DNA of 64,000 nt from Methylobacterium sp. WL1 (GTDB lineage Bacteria; Pseudomonadota; Alphaproteobacteria; Rhizobiales; Beijerinckiaceae). Position 1 is the stretch's first letter, and the number at the start of each line of letters is the position of its first letter. Shown here piece by piece: positions 10,586 through 21,801 of this stretch. The translations under genes were made by a program, and so were the position numbers. The notes below the pieces were generated by a model. The model did no database searches and was not told where the DNA came from. It saw nothing but the letters and a program-made list of their open reading frames with translations. The stretch is from the NCBI RefSeq assembly GCF_008000895.1, contig NZ_CP042823.1, positions 620,001-684,000 on the forward strand, written 5' to 3'.

Positions 10586-11602
10586 ATGCGTTTCAGCCCG
10601 CGCTGGTTCTACCTCGTGGCGCCGGGGCTCGGCGCCCTGGCCGGCCTGCTCTACGGATCGCTGTTCGCGGTCGGCCCGCTGCTGGGCTCGGCGATCCGGG
10701 GCGCGATCATCGGGGCGCCGATCCTGCTCTACGAGCGCGGGCTGCTGTGGCGGCAGATGCGGGAGCGCTTGCGCCAGCTGGCGACGCCGCTGTTCCTGCT
10801 TTCCACCGTGGCGCTCTACATCGCCCTGATCGTGGCCGGCAACGCGGTCGCCAGCACGGTGCTGAACCGCCTGTTCCGCTTCATGTACAGCGAGCGGAAC
10901 GCGATGCTGATGACCGAATCCGGCCTGCTCTACGGGCTCGCGATCTCGGTCCTCGTGGTGTTCGTGTTCCGGGTGCGCGACCTGATCGGTCCCGGCGTCT
11001 TCGCCAACCTGCTGATCGGCCGCTACCACCGGCCGATCAGCGAGGAGCGCATCTTCCTGTTCCTCGATGTCACCGGCTCGACCCGCTTCGCCGACCGCCA
11101 CGGCGACCGCGCGGCGCAGGCCTATCTGGGGCAGGTGTTCAACGCCCTGGCGCCGCCGGTCTCGCGCTTCCGGGGCTCGATCGACGATTACATCGGCGAC
11201 ATGGCCCTAATCACCTGGACGATCGAGCGGGGCACGCGCGACGCGGCCTGCCTGCGCTGCGTCTTCGCCTTCGCCGAGCAGCTCGCCGCCGAGGCCGACG
11301 CCTGGACGAAGCGGTTCGGGCAGGTCCCGGAATTCCGCGCCGCCCTGCATTGCGGCTCGGTGGTCACCGCAGAGATCGGGCTGGAGCGCCACAAGATCGC
11401 GTATTTCGGCGACGTCGTGAACACCACAGCCCGGCTGGAGAGCCTGTCCAAGAGCCTCGGCGTGCACGTGCTGGTCTCGGCCGACCTGCTCGACCGGATC
11501 GGCCCGCTGCCGCCCGACCTCGTGGCGGAGGATCTCGGCACGCACGCCCTGCGCGGCCGAGAACAGCCGCTGGCCGTGGCGGCGATCCGGAAGCCGGCTT
11601 AA
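10586..11602 (+). CDS. Membrane-bound class III adenylate/guanylate cyclase
   Basis: This 338-residue protein has several N-terminal transmembrane helices (about residues 6-125) and a class III cyclase catalytic domain from about 150. The metal-binding aspartates are visible as D161 in FLFLDVTGSTRF and D205 in YIGDMALI, and the transition-state Asn and Arg in VVNTTARLE, so it is probably active in making cAMP or cGMP. ATG 10586 has AAGGA seven bases upstream. It may be cotranscribed with egtB-egtD, 43 bases behind egtD. Substrate (ATP or GTP) is not settled by sequence. Confidence 0.88.
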   Translation: MRFSPRWFYLVAPGLGALAGLLYGSLFAVGPLLGSAIRGAIIGAPILLYERGLLWRQMRERLRQLATPLFLLSTVALYIALIVAGNAVASTVLNRLFRFMYSERNAMLMTESGLLYGLAISVLVVFVFRVRDLIGPGVFANLLIGRYHRPISEERIFLFLDVTGSTRFADRHGDRAAQAYLGQVFNALAPPVSRFRGSIDDYIGDMALITWTIERGTRDAACLRCVFAFAEQLAAEADAWTKRFGQVPEFRAALHCGSVVTAEIGLERHKIAYFGDVVNTTARLESLSKSLGVHVLVSADLLDRIGPLPPDLVAEDLGTHALRGREQPLAVAAIRKPA

Positions 11603-11656
11603 GGCATCGTCAGGACCGTCGGCTGCCGGCTCAGATACTCTGCGCGCCGCGCTCGC

Positions 11657-11704
11657 GCATCGTCGACTTCCGAAAGCCGGCAGCCACCTCTCGGGGCGAT
11701 GCTC
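11657..11704. repeat. Rhizobiales-type palindromic repeat, copy 1
   Basis: An imperfect palindrome of about 48 bases opens with GCATCGTC, has CCGAAAGCCGG in the centre and ends in GATGCTC. It matches, in reverse orientation, the element at 18667-18714. It abuts the stop codon of the amine oxidase gene and may act as a bidirectional terminator or REP-like element. Confidence 0.65.
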
Positions 11705-13002
11705 TAGGCGCCCAGGACCTTCAGCACTTCCTGGGCCGCGCGCTCACCGTCGAGGGTGGCGCCGCCGACCGTCATGGCGCCGCCGCCGGCGAGCGCTTCG
11801 CCGGCGAAGAACACCCGCCCGCCGACCGGATCGCGCAAGCGCTCGCGAGCCTCCGCGTGTCCGGGCTCGACGATGGAATACGAGCCGCGGGCGTGCGGGT
11901 CGGTCCACCACCCGGCGAGGCGGCCGGCCAGGACGGCGCCCTGCGCCTTCGCGCCCAGGATCGCGCCGAGGCGCTCGGTGGCCAGGGCGATCGCGGCCGG
12001 TTCGCCCGCGCGGCACAGGTCCCGGGCGAGGTCGCCGCCGAGATTGGCCACCGCGATGGCGCGGCCGAACGGGCCCATCTCGAAATACACCGTTGGGCCG
12101 CCGGTGATCACCGACACCGCGTCGCCCAGAGCCGCCGGATCGACCTTCGCAGGGTCGAGCCGCAGGCCGATCTTGGTGTAGGCGCCCATGTGCAGACCAT
12201 CCAGGGCCGCCGCAGTGCCATCGGGCAGGCCCGGGGTGAACCGGATCGCCCCTTCTTTCAGCACGCCGACCGGCACCGTCACGATTGCCGCCGCCACCGC
12301 GAGCGTGCCGCAGGCCGTGTCGATCCGGACGGTCTTGCCGGACCAGTCGATCGCCCGCACCGGACAGCTCAGCCGGACCGGGAGGTCGGCGAAGCGCCGC
12401 GCCACGAGGTCGCCGTAGCCATCGACCCAGAGGTCGGTCCCGGACCACAAGCGATCGTAATCCACCGCCGAGACCCGCTCGGGATCCTCGCCGAGCGAGA
12501 GCCGGCTCAGGCCGGCCGCCGCACCCTCGGCGTTCGGGCCCCCAGCGTGGGCGGCCTCGGCCAGCGAGGTGTCACCCCCCTTGGGGGCCAGCAGCGCGTC
12601 GAGCCCGGAGAAGCCCGCACGGCGGCTCGCATTCTCCGCGTCGGTCGCCGGCCGGCCGTCGATCATGAGCGTCCGGGCCCAGCCGCTCTCCTGCGCGAAA
12701 CGCACGCCCGATGCCCGGGCCACGGGGGCCCAGGGGTTGCGCTCGGCCCAGTGGATGTACTCGGCGCCGGCATCGAAGCGGCAATCGGGTCCGAGCGACC
12801 GATCGGTGAAAGCCCGGCCGCCGATCCGGTCCCGGGCCTCGACCAGCACCACGTCCTGCCCGGCCGCGCGCAGTGCCGACGCCGCCGCCAGGCCGGCCGC
12901 CCCGGCGCCGACGACCGCCACGGAGCCGCCCCGCGTCGCGGCGCGCACGGACGGGGCCGCCAGCACGGCAGCCGCCAAAATCGTTCGTCGGGTCGGACTC
13001 AT
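11704..13002 (-). CDS. Flavin monoamine oxidase family protein
   Basis: This 432-residue FAD oxidoreductase has a signal-like N-terminus (TRRTILAAAVLAAPSVRA), the FAD-binding loop VAVVGAGAAGLAAASALRAA, the VLVEARDRIGGRAFT segment, and the C-terminal FAD contact RVFFAGEALAGGGAMTVGGA. The family oxidises primary amines or polyamines to aldehyde, ammonia and hydrogen peroxide; the substrate is unknown. The leading arginines hint at Tat export, plausible because FAD proteins fold before export. It is convergent with the cyclase gene, separated by a palindromic repeat. Confidence 0.85.
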   Translation of the reverse strand: MSPTRRTILAAAVLAAPSVRAATRGGSVAVVGAGAAGLAAASALRAAGQDVVLVEARDRIGGRAFTDRSLGPDCRFDAGAEYIHWAERNPWAPVARASGVRFAQESGWARTLMIDGRPATDAENASRRAGFSGLDALLAPKGGDTSLAEAAHAGGPNAEGAAAGLSRLSLGEDPERVSAVDYDRLWSGTDLWVDGYGDLVARRFADLPVRLSCPVRAIDWSGKTVRIDTACGTLAVAAAIVTVPVGVLKEGAIRFTPGLPDGTAAALDGLHMGAYTKIGLRLDPAKVDPAALGDAVSVITGGPTVYFEMGPFGRAIAVANLGGDLARDLCRAGEPAAIALATERLGAILGAKAQGAVLAGRLAGWWTDPHARGSYSIVEPGHAEARERLRDPVGGRVFFAGEALAGGGAMTVGGATLDGERAAQEVLKVLGA

Positions 13003-13261
13003 GGCGTCACCGCTGGGGGGCCATTCTGAACCGGATCAGTCCGGCTTCATCCCGGATACCTGTACCGAGATCGCGGACCGGCAAGCGCGGCAGGGCCGCG
13101 GCATCTTCCCGAAGGAGGCGAGCCTGCGGCCGGCAAAGGGTGATGCCGTCTGGACGTCCCCGAGCATCATCGCGGAAACGGAGATGCCGCCTTAAATGCC
13201 ACCGACGCCGCGAGGCCAGGACCGCACGCAGGGCGTCGATCCTGTTGCCCGATCCGAGGCT

Positions 13262-13543
13262 CTAATGCGCGGCCGGGTTGGCGGACCGCTTCTCCATCAT
13301 GGTCTTGACCTGCATCAGCTGGTCCCAGACCTGACCGGGCGAGGTGCCGAAGAAGTCGAAGCCGGCATTCACGCCGAGAAAGATCCCGACGCAGATCAGT
13401 GGCACCAACACCCAGGCCAGCACCTCCTCGCCGCGGCGACGCCGCTGGCGGCGCCGGCGCCGCTCCTCGCGCCGGGTCAGCTTCGGGGCAGGCGCAGGAT
13501 GCGTGACGGGGGATAGAGGCCCCTCGTGCAGATCTTCGGTCAT
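13262..13543 (-). CDS. Small single-pass membrane protein, 93 residues
   Basis: The product has a proline-rich start, a very basic stretch around residues 22-39 (RREERRRRRQRRRRGEE), one transmembrane helix (VLAWVLVPLICVGIFLGVNA) and a periplasmic tail. This arrangement suggests an inner-membrane anchor with the basic end in the cytoplasm. ATG 13543 is preferred over an adjacent upstream TTG because GAGGAGG lies six bases before it. It lies downstream of clpA on the same strand. No family is recognised. Confidence 0.65.
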   Translation of the reverse strand: MTEDLHEGPLSPVTHPAPAPKLTRREERRRRRQRRRRGEEVLAWVLVPLICVGIFLGVNAGFDFFGTSPGQVWDQLMQVKTMMEKRSANPAAH

Positions 13544-13634
13544 CAAGCGCCTCCTCGCCGCGGCGCGTTCGCGTCGCGGCGGTCATAGACCGGCAGGCCG
13601 TGGTCCGGAAGCCTGCCGGCCGGCGTGAGGGCTC

Positions 13635-16133
<2,499 letters not shown>

Positions 16134-16170
16134 AGCTGGCCTCTGTGTGGGTGCCTACCGCGAACGGCGC

Positions 16171-16572
16171 CTATTTCTTTTCCATAACGCACTGGAGAGG
16201 ATGTTGGTGTTTGCGCGCGAAGTCCATGACCTGCGTCACCTTGGTCTCCGCCACCTCGTAGGTGAAGACCCCACACTCGCCGACCCCGTTCTGATGCACG
16301 TGCATCATGATGTGGTAGGCGTCCTCGTGACTCTTGTTGAAGAAGCGTTCGACGACCAGCACGACGAATTCCATCGGCGTATAATCGTCGTTCAGAAGGA
16401 GTACCCGGTACAGGCTTGGCTTCTTAGTCTTCGGCTTGGTGCGGGTGATGATCGCGGTGTTGGACCGGTCGTCGCCGCCCGGGGCGCGCGAACCGGAGGC
16501 CGTGATCGCCAAACGCGCCGGCCCGTGAAGCGTCGTCGATATCGCGGTGCCCTGAAGGGGGACCTGTGTCAT
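16171..16572 (-). CDS. clpS: ATP-dependent Clp protease adaptor ClpS
   Basis: ClpS delivers N-degron substrates to ClpA. The core from [20 protein letters not shown] through [20 protein letters not shown] is canonical and includes the binding-pocket residues. The start is uncertain: ATG 16572 gives 133 residues with a roughly 35-residue disordered leader, and upstream in-frame starts would only lengthen the disordered part. It is directly upstream of clpA and probably cotranscribed with it. Confidence 0.95.
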   Translation of the reverse strand: MTQVPLQGTAISTTLHGPARLAITASGSRAPGGDDRSNTAIITRTKPKTKKPSLYRVLLLNDDYTPMEFVVLVVERFFNKSHEDAYHIMMHVHQNGVGECGVFTYEVAETKVTQVMDFARKHQHPLQCVMEKK

Positions 16573-17173
16573 GTGCGTCGAACCGATCCCTCGATTGGAG
16601 CGGGCGTCGCCGGCCCCCAATACCGATCCCGTCATGACCCTGCCGGGAGCGGCGTCCGGGTCGGCGGACATTAATCTACAGACCGTGAAGCGACTTCGCC
16701 AGACGCCTGCGCGCACTTGTCCGCCCCGCAAAGCTTGCGCCCGGCGCGACGCCTGCGACCCGCTCATGCCGACCTGTCGAGGTCGGCACGCGGAACGCGC
16801 CCGGCAGGCGGGGCCAGGGTCGGCGCGCAGCGCCCGGATCGAACCGCGCGAAACCCGATTCCCGACCGGGGAATGTCGTGAGACGCGGGGAGGGCGGGGG
16901 ATCGTTGCATGGCCGGCCTCCTCGGCGCCGCCGGGCCGGCTCGCCGCGCGCCGACACCGATGACGAAACCGGATCTCACCCAAGAGTGTGGGTCGCATAC
17001 GCCATCGTCAAGACATGGCCGGACCGGCGCGATTCGGAACGCGAGTGGTTCGCATTAACGGGCCTGTAACTGCACCCGCCTAATTCTCAACCGATGCAGC
17101 GGGGCCACGCGATCAACGCAGGCCAGCACCAGAGATACGACCGGCGCATGCCGGTCTCGCGAGGCAATCAGGC
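16573..17173. other. Intergenic region between clpS and carboxypeptidase genes
   Basis: About 600 bases between divergent genes. It should contain promoters in both directions. Open frames here lack ribosome binding sites and family resemblance. I see no RNA gene or repeat. Confidence 0.4.
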
Positions 17174-18658
17174 GTGATGCGTAGCGTTGTAGGCCGCCCC
17201 CGGACGATCCCCGCGCTGCCGGCCGCCTTGGCCGCCGCCGCGGTCCTGACCGCCCTGGCCGCCCCGGCCGAAGCCCGCCGCGGGCGGCACCATCACCATG
17301 CGTCAGGGGGCGGCTACAACCCGCCCTACGCCGCCATGGTGGTGGACGTGAAGAGCGGGAAGACTCTGCACGCGGTCAACGAGGACGCGCTGCGCCATCC
17401 GGCCTCGATCACCAAGGTCATGACGCTCTACATGCTGTTCGAGCAGATGGAGCGCGGCAAGTTCGCCCTCGATTCCGAGCTGACCATGTCGGCCCACGCT
17501 GCCGCCCAGGCGCCCTCGAAGCTCGGCCTGCGCCCGGGCCAGACCATCACGGTCGAGGACGCGATCAAGGCGATCGTCACCAAGTCGGCCAACGACGTGG
17601 CCTGCGCGATCGGCGAGAACATCGCCGGCTCCGAGGAGCGCTTCGCCCAGATGATGACCGCCAAGGCGCACGCGCTCGGCATGAGCCGGACCCGCTACGC
17701 CAACGCCTCCGGCCTGCCGGACCCCGACCAGCTCACCACCGCCCGGGACCTCACCGTCCTGGCCCGCGCCATCCAGGATCGGTTCCCGCACTATTACCGC
17801 TACTTCCAGACCCGCGCCTTCGCGTTCCGCGGCCGGGTGATCGGCAACCACAACCACCTGCTCGGCAACGTCCAGGGCGTGGACGGCATCAAGACCGGCT
17901 ACACCCGCGACTCCGGCTTCAACCTGATGACCGCGGCCAAGTCCGAGGGCCGCCAGATCGTGGCGATCGTGCTCGGCGGCAAGTCGGGCGGCAGCCGCGA
18001 CCGGATCATGGCCGACCTCGTCCGCGCCAACCTGCCCCGGGCCTATGCCGGCGTCCGCCAGTCGGCGCCGGTCACCGAGATGGCCGAGCGGGCCCGCCCG
18101 GCCGTGGTGGCGGACGCCGTCTCGCGCACCCGCACCCAGGTCGCCTCGGCCGACGACGAGGATGTCGAGACCACCGGCACCACCGGCGAGCCCCTGGACA
18201 TCATGCCCTCGCGCTCGACCACGACGCCGGGCGGCACCTGGAAGCCCGGTCCGCAGGGCGTGTCGCAGGCCCTCCCGAAAGCCGCGCAGGCCTATGCCGG
18301 CGCGAGCGGCGCCCAGGCACCGTTCCCGGGCGCGTCCAAGACCGCGGCCCGGATGGCCTCCGCGGAACGCGACGAGCCGCCCAAGGCCGTCGCCGGGACC
18401 CGCGTCGTCCCCACCGCCTGGGTGATCCAGCTCGGCGCCATGGACGACGAGTCCAAGGCCCGCACGATGCTCTCCGAGGCCCGCGCCAAGGCCGGCGGCA
18501 GCCTGTCCAAGGCGGCGCCCTACACGGTCAAGGTCGAGCATGGCGGGACCACGCTGTACCGCGCCCGCTTCTCCGGCTTCGCCGAGCAGGATTCCGCGCA
18601 GGATGCGTGCTCGGCCCTGAAGCGCAGCGGCTTCAGCTGCTTCGCGACCCGCAGCTGA
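17174..18658 (+). CDS. D-alanyl-D-alanine carboxypeptidase with SPOR domain
   Basis: This penicillin-binding protein 5-type enzyme trims the terminal D-Ala of peptidoglycan stem peptides in the periplasm. A signal peptide ending near APAEARR is followed by the transpeptidase-like domain with all three motifs: SITK (78-81), SAN (138-140) and KTG (240-242). A long Pro/Ala-rich linker leads to a C-terminal SPOR domain (about 415-494) that binds denuded glycan at division sites. A GTG at 17174 with GAGG nine bases upstream precedes an ATG by one codon; either could start it. An odd HHHH cluster follows the signal peptide. Confidence 0.93.
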   Translation: MMRSVVGRPRTIPALPAALAAAAVLTALAAPAEARRGRHHHHASGGGYNPPYAAMVVDVKSGKTLHAVNEDALRHPASITKVMTLYMLFEQMERGKFALDSELTMSAHAAAQAPSKLGLRPGQTITVEDAIKAIVTKSANDVACAIGENIAGSEERFAQMMTAKAHALGMSRTRYANASGLPDPDQLTTARDLTVLARAIQDRFPHYYRYFQTRAFAFRGRVIGNHNHLLGNVQGVDGIKTGYTRDSGFNLMTAAKSEGRQIVAIVLGGKSGGSRDRIMADLVRANLPRAYAGVRQSAPVTEMAERARPAVVADAVSRTRTQVASADDEDVETTGTTGEPLDIMPSRSTTTPGGTWKPGPQGVSQALPKAAQAYAGASGAQAPFPGASKTAARMASAERDEPPKAVAGTRVVPTAWVIQLGAMDDESKARTMLSEARAKAGGSLSKAAPYTVKVEHGGTTLYRARFSGFAEQDSAQDACSALKRSGFSCFATRS

Positions 18659-18666
18659 ACGACCCT

Positions 18667-18714
18667 GAGCATCATCCCGAAAGGTGGATTCCGGCTTTCG
18701 GACCAAGATGATGC
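18667..18714. repeat. Rhizobiales-type palindromic repeat, copy 2
   Basis: The element opens GAGCATCATCCCGAAAG and closes CTTTCGG..GATGATGC, forming an imperfect stem-loop. It lies nine bases after the carboxypeptidase stop and matches 11657-11704 in inverse orientation. I recognise it as similar to palindromic repeats scattered in Rhizobiales genomes. Confidence 0.7.
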
Positions 18715-18729
18715 GGAGACAGAGGCCTC

Positions 18730-18766
18730 GAGCGTCGTCCCGGCCCTGATTTCCGGGACGACGCTC
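18730..18766 (+). terminator. Perfect 14-bp hairpin after carboxypeptidase gene
   Basis: GAGCGTCGTCCCGG (18730-18743) and CCGGGACGACGCTC (18753-18766) are exact complements around a nine-base loop. It is a probable rho-independent-like stop or another small palindromic repeat. Confidence 0.55.
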
Positions 18767-18870
18767 TAGACGATCGACGGCGCGCCCCTCCGGCGCGCCG
18801 GCACGGCGGAGCCGCGGCTGTGTTTGCCCGCGGCTGCGAACCAGTCAGCATCTGACAACGCGCGTGGAGT

Positions 18871-19617
18871 TCAGCGATGTCGGTTCAAAAGCCTGTCCCG
18901 GGCCGCGTTGACCCGCGCCGCCCTGTCGGCACTTCCGCCCTGGTCGGGGTGGGTGAGCTTCATCAGAGACCTGTGGGCCGTCCGGACCTGCTCAGCGGTC
19001 GCCCCGCGCTGAAGCCCCAGGATCTGGTGCGCCTCCTCCTGCGTCATCGACCCTGGATACGCCGGGCGTCCCGGCCGCGGGTCTCGATCGCGCTCAGCGT
19101 CTACACGCCAGCCGGGCGCCCGGCGGTCGAGATACGGCTCTAGCAGCGCCGCGCCCTCGGGATCGCGTGCGCGGCAGACCTGCAGCAGCGCGATCAGGAT
19201 TTCGGCCGGCAGGGCGTCGAGCCGGGCCCCGGCACCGGGCCCGGCGATCACCCGGCCGTCGCGGATGGAGCCGTCCGGACGCAGGCGGACATCGAGCAGG
19301 GACGTGCGGTGCCGGAGCCCGGGGCCGAACCGGGACGTGACGAGGCGGGCGAGGCGCTCGGTCATGGCGGCCTGCCCCTCGATCATCCAGATGCCGCTGA
19401 GGCCGAGCAGGGCCGCCAGGATGAGGTTCCCGTGCAGGAGCAGGAACCCGGCCGCCGCGAGCGCGAAGGCGCCGCCGAGCTTCTGCGGCTGGACCGCGCC
19501 GGTCACCGCGCCGACGCCCTTGCCGAAGGCACGCCCGAGCCGGCGGCCGAGGCCGTCCCCGTTCTTCGAGAGCCACCAGAGCGTGGCGCAGGCCAGTAGG
19601 ACCGCAAACAGCACCAT
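18871..19617 (-). CDS. Membrane-anchored J-domain protein
   Basis: The 248-residue protein begins with a transmembrane helix (VLFAVLLACATLWWLS) and has a second hydrophobic hairpin at about residues 48-80, then a soluble region and a C-terminal J domain. The DnaK-stimulating HPD motif is intact at 223-225 (LTHPDQGG). The C-terminal position of the J domain and the short membrane N-terminus resemble DjlA/TerB-like or Pam18-like co-chaperones. It follows the small secreted protein and protease genes on the same strand, suggesting an envelope quality-control cluster. Confidence 0.82.
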   Translation of the reverse strand: MVLFAVLLACATLWWLSKNGDGLGRRLGRAFGKGVGAVTGAVQPQKLGGAFALAAAGFLLLHGNLILAALLGLSGIWMIEGQAAMTERLARLVTSRFGPGLRHRTSLLDVRLRPDGSIRDGRVIAGPGAGARLDALPAEILIALLQVCRARDPEGAALLEPYLDRRAPGWRVDAERDRDPRPGRPAYPGSMTQEEAHQILGLQRGATAEQVRTAHRSLMKLTHPDQGGSADRAARVNAARDRLLNRHR

Positions 19618-19632
19618 CGCGAACCGCCGCCG

Positions 19633-19884
19633 TTATCGCCGCGCGCCGAATTCGGCGCCGACGCGGCCACCGATCCGCACCGTGGTGCCGTCACCCAGAT
19701 CGTAGAACCCGCGCGGGGCCGTCGTCGGGGCGTGGGCCGGAACGTCGCAGCCGGGCGGCGGCGGCAGGCGGACACCCTCCGGCAGGTCCTCCGGACAGAG
19801 GCGGGACCGCACCCGCGTCTCGGCAGCCTGCGCGATGCCGGCGGAGACCAGGACGAGCAGCACGAGGCCGGGCAGCCGCCTCAC
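19633..19884 (-). CDS. Small secreted protein, 83 residues
   Basis: A signal peptide (LVLLVLVSAGIAQA) precedes a short mature domain with two Cys (RSRLCPED and PPGCDVPAH) and a Gly-rich end (YDLGDGTTVRIGGRVG). Its GTG start overlaps the stop of the upstream protease gene as GTGA, implying translational coupling. Function is unknown; the context suggests the periplasm. Confidence 0.7.
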   Translation of the reverse strand: MRRLPGLVLLVLVSAGIAQAAETRVRSRLCPEDLPEGVRLPPPPGCDVPAHAPTTAPRGFYDLGDGTTVRIGGRVGAEFGARR

Positions 19885-21011
19885 CGGCGGTTCTCCGCGA
19901 CATCCGCGGTGGTGATGCGGACCTCCCGGATCCGGCCGCCGCGCACGACCTTCAGGTTGATGGCCGCGCCGAGGCCGGCCTCCTCGATCGCCGCGGTGAG
20001 GTCGGCCAGCCGGCGGATCGGCCGGTCCTCGGCCGCCACGATCACGTCGCCGAGATCGCCGGATTGCGGGTCGACGCCGCGCAGGCCGGCCTGGGACGCG
20101 GGCGACCCGGGCAGGACCCGCAGCACCACCACGCCGTCGATCCCCAGCCGGGCGGCGGCGGCCTCCTGGGCGGCGATGATGCCGATGCCGGGGTTGCGCA
20201 CCCGCCCCACCCGGATCAGCTCAGGGACCACGCGGTTGACCACGTCCACCGGGATCGCGAAGCCGATGCCGGCGCTGGCCCCGGAGGGCGAGACGATGGC
20301 GGTGTTGACCCCGATCAGCCGGCCGGCGGAATCGAGCAGGGGGCCGCCGGAATTGCCGGGGTTGATCGCCGCGTCGGTCTGGATGACGCCGGATAGCTCA
20401 CGCCCGGCGCTGGTCGGCATCCGCCGGCGCACGGCGCTGATCACGCCGGTGGTCAGGGTGTGGTCGAGGCCGAACGGGTTGCCGATCGCGAAGGTCGACT
20501 GGCCGACCTTCAGGTCCGCCGAGGTCCCGATCGCCAGGGGCGGCGGCATCTTGGCCACCCGCCCGAGCCGCAGGACCGCGAGGTCGTAGGACGGCGCCAG
20601 CCCCACCAGGGTCGCGGAGACCACCTCTCCGTCGCTCATCCGCACCGAAACCGAGCCGCCGGATTGCGCCGCGTTCTGCACGACATGCGTGTTGGTGACG
20701 ACGTGGCCGGCCCCGTCCCAGACGAAGCCGGTGCCGGTCTGCGTGCCGCCCTGCTCGCCACCCTCGTCGTCCGCGTCGAGCAGGTCGCGCCCGGTCGCGG
20801 CGCTCCGCGCGAAGACGTGAACGACCGAGGGGCTCGCCCGCTCGAACAGCGCGATCGTGGCGGATTCGGACTGGGCCAGATCGCCGCGTGCGGTCACCGC
20901 CCGCGGCGTCTCGGCCGCGTAGAGCAGCGCCTGCACGTAGGGTTGGGCGACGTAGAGCGCCAGCAGGATTAGGACCGCGGCGAGCACGATGCGCACGGTA
21001 CGATCCGGCAC
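19881..21011 (-). CDS. Trypsin-like serine protease with PDZ domain (DegP/HtrA-like)
   Basis: This 376-residue protein has an N-terminal membrane anchor (VRIVLAAVLILLALYVAQ), a trypsin-like domain with catalytic H109 (NTHVV), D143 (SYDLAVL) and S221 (GNSGGPLL), and one C-terminal PDZ domain (about 285-370). It resembles DegS-type periplasmic proteases that sense or degrade misfolded proteins. GTG 21011 is chosen because GGAG lies nine bases upstream and the anchor starts there; the frame extends further upstream without coding character. It heads a three-gene cluster with a secreted peptide and a J-domain protein. Confidence 0.9.
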   Translation of the reverse strand: MPDRTVRIVLAAVLILLALYVAQPYVQALLYAAETPRAVTARGDLAQSESATIALFERASPSVVHVFARSAATGRDLLDADDEGGEQGGTQTGTGFVWDGAGHVVTNTHVVQNAAQSGGSVSVRMSDGEVVSATLVGLAPSYDLAVLRLGRVAKMPPPLAIGTSADLKVGQSTFAIGNPFGLDHTLTTGVISAVRRRMPTSAGRELSGVIQTDAAINPGNSGGPLLDSAGRLIGVNTAIVSPSGASAGIGFAIPVDVVNRVVPELIRVGRVRNPGIGIIAAQEAAAARLGIDGVVVLRVLPGSPASQAGLRGVDPQSGDLGDVIVAAEDRPIRRLADLTAAIEEAGLGAAINLKVVRGGRIREVRITTADVAENRR

Positions 21012-21454
21012 GGGGGCGGTCTCCAGGTCAGGACGAGGCAGCGAAGGGGCGGCGGCGGGGCAGCGGCGCAGCACGCGCGGGGAAAGCCTTAAGTGCGCGT
21101 TCAGGATCGGGGCGTCAACACAGGGGAAGCACGGTCTCCGCTGGGGCCCTGACGTGTTCTGGCGCACCTCGGAGACTGGCGCGCATTGGCTAACGGAATG
21201 GTCATCAATCGGTGGCCACAATTCTCGCAAGTTCACGGCGGATCAGGCATGGCCGGTTTGGGCATGGAACAAGGCACCGCACCTTATCCTACGTAGTAGG
21301 ACTAGATACTGGTGCCTGAAATGCCCAAATTGATCGCAAAGCTGCCGCAGAGATGCTTGCATTGACGCTCAGCCTCTCGGATCCCGCGGCACACCGGTTC
21401 GACCGGGCGGCGGGGATCTGAACGGTCCAAAACGGTTCGGAAGGACAAGTCATC
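21012..21454. other. Intergenic region with small palindrome
   Basis: About 440 bases between divergent genes. The perfect inverted repeat TCCTAC-GTA-GTAGGA at 21287-21301 could be an operator. A GGAAC at 21266 resembles the -35 of the alphaproteobacterial general stress sigma factor but lacks a matching -10. No gene is seen. Confidence 0.4.
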
Positions 21455-21670
21455 ATGGAAACCGAAGCTCTCGAACGCCCGGCCGATCTCACGATCTGGC
21501 GCACGGCCCCGGCGAGCGCCCCGCTGGCCCAGCCCGAGCGGTACGGCACCCTGCGCGAGGCGATCGCCGCCGCCGCGGGCGCCCTGACCGATCCGGCCAA
21601 GCAGCCCTGGATCATCACCGAGGAGGGCGAGATCCTCTCCCCGAACTGGATCCGCACCTATCTGAACTGA
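21455..21670 (+). CDS. Conserved-looking hypothetical protein, 71 residues
   Basis: GGAAGGA lies upstream of ATG 21455, a good ribosome binding site. The protein is small, cytoplasmic and without Cys; the C-terminal part (KQPWIITEEGEILSPNWIRT) looks like a small beta-rich domain. No function is known to me. A perfect palindrome follows about 70 bases downstream as its terminator. Confidence 0.65.
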   Translation: METEALERPADLTIWRTAPASAPLAQPERYGTLREAIAAAAGALTDPAKQPWIITEEGEILSPNWIRTYLN

Positions 21671-21739
21671 CCGGTTCCAGCGGATCCAAAGTGGCTTTGC
21701 GCGAAGAGGATCGACCTGCTGGGGTCCTCGCAGCGCAGA

Positions 21740-21763
21740 GCCCCGCCGATCGATCGGCGGGGC
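21740..21763 (+). terminator. Perfect palindrome, probable terminator
   Basis: GCCCCGCCGATC (21740-21751) is followed directly by its exact complement GATCGGCGGGGC (21752-21763). In RNA this would fold to a strong hairpin after the 71-residue gene. Confidence 0.55.
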
Positions 21764-21801
21764 CGTGACGAATTGCCGACCGGTCGTGCCGTGCCCGCCG
21801 G

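Noticed and set aside
21266..21300. EcfG-type general stress promoter (GGAAC)
   Set aside because: A GGAAC is present but no GTT-type -10 stands at the right distance.
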